NCBI RefSeq assembly: GCF_008728515.1
Contig: NC_044990.1
Location: forward strand, 12,111,156 to 12,175,155
Source: Papio anubis
Lineage: Eukaryota > Chordata > Mammalia > Primates > Cercopithecidae
Direction of reading: 5' to 3'
Length of the DNA: 64,000 nt
The position numbers and the translations under genes were made by a program. Of this stretch, positions 46,690 through 55,570 are shown piece after piece (the stretch's first letter is position 1; every line of letters begins with the position of its first letter). The notes under the pieces were generated by a model, which did not search any database, was not told the origin of the DNA, and saw nothing but the letters and a program-made list of their open reading frames with translations.

Positions 46690-46836
46690 GAAGTTTCAAC
46701 ATTCTGCCAACAGTGGAACTCCTGGAAGACTGGCACAGAAGAAGGCACAAGGCAAATACCCATCTCTGTACACCCCGTGTTACTGTGTCATGTGCTGCTC
46801 CAGGCAACTCCAATGGATTGGCCACCCTGGCCAATG
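46690..46836 (+). repeat. 147-bp duplicated segment, copy 2
   Basis: Same segment as 42961-43107. On its left it continues into 'gaatctttattcacttaagc', whose reverse complement contains an AATAAA signal, so this copy may be the longer original (an antisense 3' UTR-like sequence). The minus-strand 65-codon frame (46637-46834) is not a protein I recognise. Confidence 0.88.
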
Positions 46837-47591
46837 TGTGAGTTATAAAGCAATGATGTGTAGCTATTGAACCTACAACTTGGTTAAAGTTAAACTCTCA
46901 AGTTTTATATGTTTACAAGCATATTGTCCTTTTGTTAATTTCCTCCCAGTACTCATTTCTTGACTTCTTACAGTTTTACTATGTAGTAATTTTTAAAATG
47001 TTATTCAAAGTTAGTTAATTTAATTCACTTAGCAGATTTTCCTGTAATTTTGGTTAAACAGTATCCTTTCTGTACAGGCCCTCCAAACACCAACACTGAG
47101 TAGAAAGAGGCTCTGATTCATGAAATGTGAATTTATGACAGTTGCCACTCTTTAAAAAAAACAGACAGAACTTGAGCAATACATGACTGATGCATTCTCA
47201 GCCTGCTTCCTGTGTTCCATCTGTCTTTCTGCCAGTGCATTCATCCTCCAGGTTTGAAAGCAGTCGGGTAAGAAAGTACTAAACATAGAGAAAGGGCAAT
47301 TCCAAAAGAACAAATGATTGTTTAATTTAGGCTGACATTACCCAGTTGCTGGGGGTATAGGCCATGGGGATGGGCCATGTTCACCACTTAGGTTGGGCAA
47401 ATTCCCAAGATGCCTTCTGACATAGTAATGAGGGGGAATACATCACTCATGCCCACTGGCATTCCCTGGGGAAATTTTTAAAAGGCAGTATATCCCATTC
47501 TAGTTGAGTTCAAATCAGGTGCTATATCTACTTAAAAATAGCCTCAGATAGAATGGCAACTCAAATGAGAGTCTAACTTTCACTAGTTTCC
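46837..47591. other. Unassigned intronic sequence
   Basis: No gene or named repeat. Confidence 0.5.
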
Positions 47592-47606
47592 CAGTAGTGA
47601 AACTTT

Positions 47607-47906
47607 TTTTTTTTTTTTTTTTTGAGACGGAGTCTCGCTCTGTCGCCCAGGCTGGAGTGCAGTGGCCGGATCTCGGCTCACTGCAAGCTCCGCCTCCCGG
47701 GTTCCCGCCATTCTCCTGCCTCAGCCTCCCGAGTAGCTGGGACTACAGGCGACCGCCACCATGCCCAGCTAGTTTTTTTGTATTTTTTAGTAGAGACGGG
47801 GTTTCACCGTGTTAGCCAGGATGGTCTCGATCTCCTGACCTCGTGATCTGCCCGTCTTGGCCTCCCAAAGTGCTGGGATTACAGGCTTGAGCCACCGCGC
47901 CCGGCC
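47607..47906 (-). mobile_element. AluY-type SINE (antisense, young)
   Basis: Full-length antisense Alu from a T tract to 'ccaccgcgcccggcc'. A perfect 15-bp target duplication cagtagtgaaacttt lies at 47592-47606 and 47907-47921. Near-consensus CpGs indicate recent insertion. Confidence 0.97.
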
Positions 47907-47921
47907 CAGTAGTGAAACTTT

Positions 47922-48897
47922 CTACTTTCCACATTTTCTATCAAGAAAAGAAAGAGGTTGTATTGTGAGGTGAGAGGCACACACACAGACTTTCTTCAGT
48001 CCCTGCAATCCTTGCTATAGGTCAGGCATCAAGATAACTCCACTTTACACGCCTGGATTTTGGAGAAAGAAGGGTGTTTACAAGTTTCTGTATAAGTATA
48101 GTTATACCGACATTTAAATAGTCCACAAGACCGAACTTCCTAACATTCCTATTACATCGATATTAATGAAAGCATTACATAAGTTACAAGGAAGCATGTC
48201 CAGGTATATGCTGAATGATGTAATAAGGAAAATGTAAATAAGCATTGCCTTAGTCTTAAGGTAGCTCCTGCGATTGCAGAATCCTAGAATTGTAGAGATG
48301 ATGGGGACTTCAGAGACTCTTTAATCCAAATCCTTTATTTAATGGAAGAAGGGAAAGAGGTCTAGAGAAGCTGTGACTTCTCTCAGATCACACAATAAAT
48401 TAGTGGCGAAGGTAGAACAAAAACCTAATTTCTGCTTTACCATTTTCTTAAGAAATTGTAGAACAATTGTAAGCCACTGATACATTCCACATAATAAAGC
48501 CGCTCTGTTGCCTTTTTAGGTTCTAGTATGTTAGGTTTATGTTCCCCTGCTTTCTACAATCCTGTTCAAAGAGTTGCTGACTTAACCACAGAGAGAATTC
48601 CAGAACATGAGACACAGAATAAACTTGAGCAATCATAGTCCATCCACTTCACTTTCTCATCGAAAACCAAAGGTCCAGTAAAGCTCTGGAACTCAACACT
48701 GTAAAGGAGCGAAGGAGCATCTATACAGAGCCTGGGTCCCTGTCTCCTTATCCTACTTCAGCGGACTTGACTGCAATCCGGATTATGCTGTTTCCTAAGC
48801 ATTTAAAATAAAATAAAAAGTGTAATAGTGTGATAAGTTATTTCATAAAGCAAGTAATCACATTTATGTTTCTGCTTACATTTGGGTTTTCCAAATA
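47922..48897. other. Unassigned intronic sequence with an ancient repeat trace
   Basis: Bases 48285-48440 ('gaatcctagaattgtagaga', 'agaagctgtgacttctctca', 'gatcacacaataaattagtg') resemble an old mammalian SINE-like repeat, family unresolved. No gene. Confidence 0.5.
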
Positions 48898-48898
48898 T

Positions 48899-48916
48899 GT
48901 GTGTGTGTGTGTGTGT
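48899..48916. repeat. (GT)n microsatellite
   Basis: Nine gt dinucleotides after 'ccaaatat'. Confidence 0.85.
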
Positions 48917-48951
48917 AGACTTTAAACATGGTGCATCCATCATGTTGCACT

Positions 48952-49497
48952 AAATCAAAACCACCAAATAATGACATAGAACCAATAAATCAAAACCATC
49001 AAATAATGACATAGAAATCCAATTCTCCCACCTCACACCCATTAAGAGGTCTACTAACAAAAAAACAGAAAGTGAAATGTAGTATATATATACGATGGAA
49101 TATTATCCAGCCTTAAAAAGGAAGGCAATCCTGCCATGTGCTGTAACATGGATGAACCTCAAAGACATTGTACAAAGTGAAATAAGCCAGTGACACAAAG
49201 TCAATCATTGTATGATTTCACTTATATGAAGTACTTAAAGTAGTCAGATTCATAGAGACAGAAAGTTGAATGGTGGTTGCCAAAGGCTGAGAGGAGGGAG
49301 GAATGAGGAATTCTTGTTTAACGGGTATGGAGTTTCAGTTTTGCAAGATGAAAAGAGTTCTGGAGATGGATGGTGGTGATGGTTGGACATTATGAATTAT
49401 GAACATATTTAATACCACTGAACCATACATTTAAAAATTGTTAAGATGGCAAAATTAATGTATTGTGTATTTTACCAAAATAAAAAAAAAAATAGAA
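48952..49497 (+). mobile_element. L1 3' end (sense) with internal deletion and a 30-bp duplication
   Basis: It starts with L1 ORF2-type 'aaatcaaaaccaccaaataa', duplicated about 35 bp on (48952 and 48988). It runs into 'cacacccattaagaggtcta' and 'aaaaaaacagaaagtgaaat', then jumps to 'gtagtatatatatacgatgg' and 'aatattatccagccttaaaa', omitting ORF2 sequence that normally separates these. The 3' UTR ('gttgaatggtggttgccaaa', 'accactgaaccatacattta') and an A-rich tail end it near 49497. Confidence 0.9.
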
Positions 49498-50204
49498 AAA
49501 AATCCAATCCTCCCTTTCCTTGGCCTAACACAGTCTTTCACCACCCCCAGCATCCTCTCTCCTATCCACTCCCAAGCGCCAGTTAGTGAGGCAAATAAGG
49601 ACCATTATTATTTCCATTCTCTCTCTCTACAACAATTTCCCTATTGATTCAAGCAAGAATGTGGGGTATGGATTATGGGCAGTATGACTTACGATAAACT
49701 TTCACTCTTCAAAACAACGCTCTCTTTTAAACATCTCCTCTCTCTTGAAATGGATTTGTAACCCCAGAACTAAAAAACAGGCCAGAGAAATGATGCATGT
49801 ATGTTTTGATGTGTAGCCGAAGATGAGCAAGTTGAGATTCATCCTGGGTTTGGGTAATGAATTCTGATTCTATGCATCATCAAAGATTCCTTTATTTCTC
49901 TTCCTTGTTTTTCCTCCCCATGAGTGTATCTGCTATTGAATCATGTGCACGCCATTCAATGATTATCTCACTATAATGAGGTCAGTGGGGAGCAACTTAC
50001 TCGTTTCCACTGTTCCCAACAACCATGAGAAATTATAAGTAATGACGTCTTAAATAAAATTAACATAATGCTAAATCTTAAAGATCTAAAGCAGAATAAT
50101 GCAAACAATTTTAGTGATGTGGCTGTCACTTTAAGATACTAACCTGTAAACTACAGAAAATAATGCTGTCATTAATTTATTTGCACGTGCTTTATGGAAT
50201 GATT
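49498..50204. other. Unassigned intronic sequence
   Basis: No gene or named repeat. Confidence 0.5.
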
Positions 50205-50217
50205 AAAAGCTGTTAGT

Positions 50218-50522
50218 GGCAGGGCACAATGGCTCACATCTGTAATCCCCGCACTTTGCGAGGCTGAGGTGGGAGGATCACTTGAGCCCAGGAGTTCAAG
50301 ACCAGCCTGTGCAATATAGTGAGACCCTGTCTCTACAAAAAAAAAAATTTAAAAATTAGCCAGGCATGGTGTCACACACCTGTAAGTCTCAGCTACTGAA
50401 GAGGCTGAGATAGAAGGATTGCTTGAGCCCAGGGGGTCAAGGCTGCAGTGAACTATGATCGCACCACTGCACCCCAGCCTGGGTGACGGAGTAAGACTCT
50501 GTCTCAAAAACACAAAGAAAAC
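50218..50522 (+). mobile_element. AluJ-type SINE
   Basis: Sense Alu with AluJ states ('gcaatatagtgagaccctgt', 'gtcaaggctgcagtgaacta'). Target duplication aaagctgttagt at 50206-50217 and 50523-50534, still perfect. Confidence 0.95.
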
Positions 50523-50794
50523 AAAGCTGTTAGTAAAATAACTTGACATCCTGTGTTATTGGGTAGTAACTGTTTAAAGAGAATAAAACATTTAGCACTT
50601 TGCTTCCACTAGAGAAACACAACCTGACACGAAATTTCATAATGAGTGACCAATTCTGATCCTATAATATAGTGTATTGCTGTATCCTGAGTAGAAAAGT
50701 CTAAAAAGTCTCTAGTATACTATATAATCCAAAACTCAATCATAGGTTCAGTACTTTAGCACTCATTATAAAAACTAAAAAATAGTCTAGCATA

Positions 50795-50945
50795 TTGCAG
50801 AGCATGAACTGTCAAGCTGTATTCAAGTACCAGTTCTTACTGGGTGACCTTGGATAAGATACTTGAACTGTGTGTGCCTCTGTTTTCTCATCTGTAAAAT
50901 GGGCATAATAAAAAAAATTATCTATAATGATTTTGGTATGCTGTA
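50795..50945 (+). repeat. MIR SINE fragment
   Basis: 'actgggtgaccttggataag', 'atacttgaactgtgtgtgcc' and 'tctgttttctcatctgtaaa' match the MIR core. Confidence 0.82.
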
Positions 50946-52813
50946 ACTGTTTAATCCACATTCTCTGCTATTACAGTAAACAATCTTCTAATTCAGTAAA
51001 CTCAATAAAATTGTTTTGCATTGCTTTCTCATTGTCTTACTAAAGAGCTGTATGATGTTAACACATAATGATTTCTGAATCACTAGACTGTTGGAAATCT
51101 TTGTTGCTTCCCTGTGATCTTTACTGTCAGTTTTAAGCGTTAGGCATTCATTGACTTCAAACACTCCATTGCCCAGTATAGAAAAGACAGAATCCTCAAA
51201 TCATCTAATTAGACAAAAATGAAACATAAACTGAGGGTGCCCGAATGTCTGTGTGACAGGGCACGTTCAATGACAGTGCATGTGTTCCTAACTTCAAATC
51301 TTGAATGGAAAAATAACCCTCATTCCAAAAAGAACATAAATAATATTTAAATAAAATCAATTATTGTAAATACATCTAAGGAGGTTTGCAAAGCAATTTC
51401 AGCTAGTTCTATGCAATATTTCTAATATGATACGCATGCTGAGGAACATTTATATCTTGTAGATGATAGAGCATCATTAAGCCTCGGTGTACATAAAGAT
51501 GATGGCATTTGGAAAAGCACCATGATCAGAAATTTCTAAAACCAAAGTGGAGCTGGTTTTTATTCTAAGCCCAAAGTATTTTTAAATCAAGCCACAGGGA
51601 AATAATTACTTTTGTTTCTATTCAATCAAGACCTGCACACAGAGTTTATGGAATGACATAATATCCTTCCTGAAATCAGACCAGCATGTAGGAAGGACCA
51701 GCATCCTTCACACATAACTAGTTCCTGAACCTTTACAAACAAATCCTAATTTCCAAGGAAACAATCTCATCAAATGCTGCCCACTAGAATACATATTGTT
51801 CTTTTTGGAAACATTACAATAAGATTTTCATGATTACAAACCCCAACTTCCTCTCTAATATTCAATATAATCTTAAACTCATTTATTTAAGTAGAAACTG
51901 TATTTTTATAATGGCTCTAAAAATTCCTGGTTAACTTATTTAGCACCAATATAATAATTTCTTTTTGTAGTCTAGAAGGAGGGTGATCATTAACTGACTG
52001 TAAACATGTGTGTTAGGGGCTTCTTAGGAATGTTCATCTTTCTGCTTTCTACTGATACACCCTATAAGGAGCATGTTTTAAAAAAAATTTTTTTGAGACT
52101 GGTAAATTTTAGTAATGTCCAGACTTCCAGACTGGTATTTTGGGGGGCTGAGAATAAAAACTATATCAAGCAACCTATACTCAATATTCTCTTCTCTTTG
52201 CATATAGGAAGCTGGAGTTTTGTGTGCAGGTTACGGGATTTTGTTTTGAGATCAACAAACACCTTAATTCTTTACCAGAAAAACAATATTAACACGTCTG
52301 TGGCAACTGCTGACATAAACATACAAACAGGAAGAGAATGCGATTCTAGTGCTTAGCCTGATGGCCTTTAGAAGAGAATTCTTGCTTTCCTCCTCTTCAC
52401 TAAGGATGTTCAAAATACTCCGGGCAGGGTGGACATTAGTCCCCCGCCCCTCTCTAATGAAATAAACAAGTGTCCACATTCTAAATGTGACAGAGTGTGA
52501 GGAAACTGCAGAAAAGCTCCTAAGATACACACTGAGTAACAGTTCTCATCTGTTCTGTAGACACACGTAGGTTTTGGAATTTATGATTCACTGTCCCACC
52601 GTGAAGTCTTTTGGGCACTTTATGTTGAGCTATGTGGCAGCTAAGGACTGTCCTGTTTGCTGAAAACTGCAGCCTGAAGTTATTTTTCAAAGTTACGGGT
52701 AGTGTGGCATAGAAATCCATATGTTATAAAGTGAAAACAAAACCAAAAAACTGGGTTAGCATGAAATAGAGCCAACAGAAATCAGAATGAGCAACAGCCT
52801 TCCACTGCCGGCC
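50946..52813. other. STARD13 intron just downstream of exon; repeat-poor
   Basis: Nearly 1.9 kb without a named repeat, directly downstream (minus-strand sense) of the exon. Open frames on both strands (for example 52006-52356) have no recognisable protein character. Confidence 0.5.
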
Positions 52814-52822
52814 ACTCACCTT
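52814..52822 (-). other. STARD13: 5' splice donor of STARD13 exon
   Basis: On the minus strand the sequence is AAG|gtgagt, with the exon's last base at 52820 and the intronic GT at 52819-52818. It matches the U1 consensus at every intronic position. It splits a codon after its first base (phase 1), as expected for joining to a GAx glutamate codon in the next STARD13 exon, which lies beyond the left edge of the window or within it unseen. Confidence 0.93.
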
Positions 52823-52988
52823 GTTGAATTTTAGTCACTAGCTGATGGCGTGCTAGAATCCGGCTCATCCTGTAAGGAGAGCGTCTTGTAGTCTGATCAA
52901 ATCGCAAGTACATCTCCTGGCCCTCAGGTGTCATGGAATTTAGGTAGTAGCAGCCTGAGGCTGGGGTCCTGGGCACCTGACTGAACAT
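52820..52988 (-). CDS. STARD13: STARD13 first coding exon (long isoform), partial CDS
   Basis: Read on the minus strand, the ATG at 52988-52986 opens 56 codons plus one base. The product begins MFSQVPRTPASGCYYLNSMT and ends LVTKIQQ. The exon ends CAACAAG followed by gtgagt, a strong 5' splice site, giving a phase 1 intron; the next residue would be the E that opens the SAM-domain exon. This matches the N terminus of the alpha isoform of STARD13/DLC2 as I remember it, with no difference I can identify. The family acts as a RhoGAP for RhoA and Cdc42 at focal adhesions and on the cytoskeleton, with an N-terminal SAM domain, a central RhoGAP domain and a C-terminal START lipid-transfer domain. 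None of those domains lies in this exon. The start is supported by an in-frame TGA at 53015-53013, a G at -3 (gccgagATGt), and no upstream ATG for 580 bp. A second in-frame Met at residue 19 is an alternative start. The apparent reading frame beyond 52820 (GEWPAV...) is intron. Confidence 0.95.
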
Positions 52989-53300
52989 CTCGGCAGATTT
53001 CCTATTGTCACCTCAGTCTGCCTGTGGCTGTTCCCGTCTGTCTCCAGTCTCAGTCAAAGAGCAAGGCACCCAGCCCAGGACAGCTCAACAGACCCAGCGA
53101 TTTTTAAAAAGAAAAAGGAGTGCCAAAGCCACAACTCAGAATTCCAACCCCCGGGGCCCTCACGTGACCTCGGGAACCAATGAGAGGAAGAGGGGAAAAT
53201 GGGAACGTTCGCAGTCAGCCCTAAGCCCCGAGCAGAGGCAGTTCCAGCCGCCAGGGTCCCTCACACAATGCTGAAAGCGAAATACACGTATTTGACGTGC
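52989..53300 (-). promoter_or_regulatory. STARD13: STARD13 5' leader and core promoter region
   Basis: This region lies immediately upstream of the STARD13 ATG. It contains a palindromic E-box tcacgtga (53160-53167, MITF/USF/MYC type), an inverted CCAAT box (ccaat on the plus strand, 53177-53181), a GC-rich run ccccggggccc just beside them, and about ten CpGs in 200 bp against a CpG-poor background. I see no convincing TATA box. A TATA-less, CCAAT/E-box promoter starting somewhere around 53050-53250 is an inference; the transcription start cannot be placed from sequence alone. No ATG occurs on the minus strand here, which is compatible with a clean 5' UTR. Confidence 0.7.
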
Positions 53301-54186
53301 CTCAGAGCTGACGAAGCACCCAAAAGCAGCCCTCACTAAAAGAGTTAAAAGAAAAAGAGAGAGGGCAGGGCAAAACAGTAGAAGACAAACAAGTTCAGGG
53401 CTCAGGAAACTTTTCAGGCTGTCAAAAATTAGAGAAAGCTCCTTCGCTTTCTACAGGGCAGCTGCAGCCAGGTAAAAGATGGAACTGGTAAATCTCTTAA
53501 ATTTAAAAAAAAAAAAAAAAAACCTACTTCAAACAAGGATCAACAGCTGAGCGTAAACCACCACGCTTCATTATCAAGAAACAACTCAAATAAAATCTTT
53601 CCCAGTGAAAAACAAACTTCAAGGGCTTTCACACCAGGAGTGAATATACCACAGATCCTGACCCTCACGTGATGGGAATTGGAGGCTCTTACAGATAAGA
53701 CGCAGAGAGGCGAAGTACACACGTGTTAGGTATTAAGCATCCGTTCCTCTTTGATTTCTCTACTTCCCCAATTTTTAATCACCTACAGGTAAAATACTTA
53801 GAAAGTGCCTATCACATTTAAGACACTGAATCATTTAAGACAAGAATCACTGCAGAAGTTGCAAAGATACTTCAAAGATACTGTCATCAACCTGCTAAGG
53901 ATCCACTGAGAAGTTATACAAAAGCTTCTAACATGAGGCCATATATATGTCTCAAAAAGGACGCAAACACAATGCTAGGTGAGCAATATTATTTTTGACT
54001 GGGGCGATGATTGCAAGCCAGATGGAGAAAGAGACATTTGGATAGGCTTTTGAAAATGGGGAGAATTCTGATAGGCAGAGGCTGGGGAGGGCTTTGCAAG
54101 AGACTCTAGGTGTCCATGTATGCAGATCCAGAACCAGAGTGTATGGTTTAAGCAAACTGCTAGTAATTCAGTTTGGCCATATCTGA
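53301..54186. other. STARD13 upstream flank
   Basis: No gene. A17-19 run at about 53504-53522. The minus strand stays ATG-free to 53568. A second tcacgtga E-box palindrome lies near 53665 ('ccctcacgtgatggg'). Confidence 0.55.
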
Positions 54187-54197
54187 GTGTATGTGTG

Positions 54198-54231
<34 letters not shown>

Positions 54232-54240
54232 TATATATGT
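54187..54240. repeat. Compound (TG)n(TA)n(CA)n(TA)n microsatellite
   Basis: gtgtatgtgtg, then about 9 ta units, about 9 ca units, then atatatatgt. The order TG-TA-CA is self-complementary, so the tract can fold on itself. It lies about 1.2 kb upstream of the STARD13 ATG. Confidence 0.92.
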
Positions 54241-54375
54241 CATTATGATTTTTCCTTGTTTTTCTTCTTTAACATTGTTTGATGTGAAGAGAAAAAGTCC
54301 ACAGAAAACATGTTATCGAATTCTGAGCCTGGGGCCGAATGAATAAAGTTCTCTGATAAAAAAAAAAAAAAAAGT
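54241..54375 (+). other. Possible retrocopy 3' end (AATAAA plus A tract)
   Basis: 'gaatgaataaagttctctga' is followed about 12 bp later by a run of 16 A (54359-54374), the layout of a reverse-transcribed polyadenylated RNA. I do not recognise the upstream 100 bp and could not find a clear target duplication. It may simply be an A tract. Confidence 0.35.
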
Positions 54376-55369
54376 ATATGACCAAGTTGCTTCTACATTG
54401 GTTGACTCAAACTGAAACATAGCCTGGCTGGGAATTTATAGTCTAATAATGAGAAATTATTTCTAAATTATTTCCAAATTAAAAGTTTAACAGAATTTAA
54501 ATTAGGGCTTCGATTCTTCTTACGCTGGCTCTCTGAGGCCCATAAGCCTTAACAACTTTCCCTGAGGGAATTGTTGCTAGCCTGATTCTGAGAAGCAGCT
54601 CCTCTTGTGTAATTGTCCCACTATGTAAATAAACAAGTTAAGAAAGATCTCTGGGGCCCAGCATGTGACAGTTGCCTCCTATGTCAGGTAGTTGGTAATT
54701 GTCAGCCTCTTTGGATGGTTACACAACATTTGGTCTTCTGTATGCATATTCAGGGCCCCTAAAGTTTTATTTCATGGTTCAAGTAGTATCTATAAATTCA
54801 TGCACCTGCTTACCATGTTTTTGTCATTTTGTATTTCTAGGGTACTATATTTAAAGCAAATATGTAACATTATTTTCTCATTAGCATGTCATTAGTACCT
54901 TGTTTTATGCTAATGTATCGCCATTGCTATGAAACTTATACTTTTTAAATAAATTCTTTTTTGTGATCATTTAGTCCCCATGTTAGAAGAATTACCACTG
55001 GGGTGGACAGGTCTCTTGTATTACAATCAAGAAATAGCTAATTCTCTCTCTGGCTTGTCCTTTACAGGCAACTGAGAGAGCTGGTCCTCTTCCCCAGTGA
55101 GTGCATGAAGTCCTGTGGAATCAAAGAGGGAGAGAGTGCCCAGATCACAAGCATCTTCTAAGACTGACACCATATCTCTTCCTCTCTAATTCCTTTAAAA
55201 ATGAAGAAGACAGATGGCACTTGTGTTCAGTTTTCACCTACTTTTCTTCCCTCCTAATCTGGTCATCAATTGTGATCTTCAGTCAGACTATTTCAGGAAT
55301 GAGATAAACAGATGGTTACTGGGAATCAAAGACAGCAAAAGAGAAGGGAAAGGAAAGAGGAGAGAAGGG
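54376..55369. other. Unassigned sequence
   Basis: No gene or named repeat over 1 kb. Confidence 0.5.
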
Positions 55370-55570
55370 AATAGCATTGAGCACCTACTATGTGCCGGGC
55401 CTGAAGCCTTCATGGCTTCACATTTTATGTTTTTTAACATTAATCTCCACAGCTGTCACTGGAGGTATCTGATTGGATGGAAAGGAGGCTAAAATTCACA
55501 GAAGTCACATAGCAAGCAAGTGCAGAGCCTGTGTGCATCTCCAAGCTGATGCTATTTTCACTCTTTCCAC
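55370..55570 (-). repeat. MIR SINE (antisense)
   Basis: 'gagcacctactatgtgccgg', 'aacattaatctccacagctg' and 'gaagtcacatagcaagcaag' fit reverse-complement MIR. Confidence 0.78.

Noticed and set aside
46637..46834. 65-codon minus-strand frame in the duplicated segment
   Set aside because: The duplicate copy at 42961-43107 does not preserve the frame as a protein; kept only as a repeat observation.
52782..52820. Extension of the STARD13 frame past the donor to the stop (GEWPAVEGCCSF)
   Set aside because: Begins at a consensus gtgagt donor in phase with the known gene; intronic read-through, not coding.
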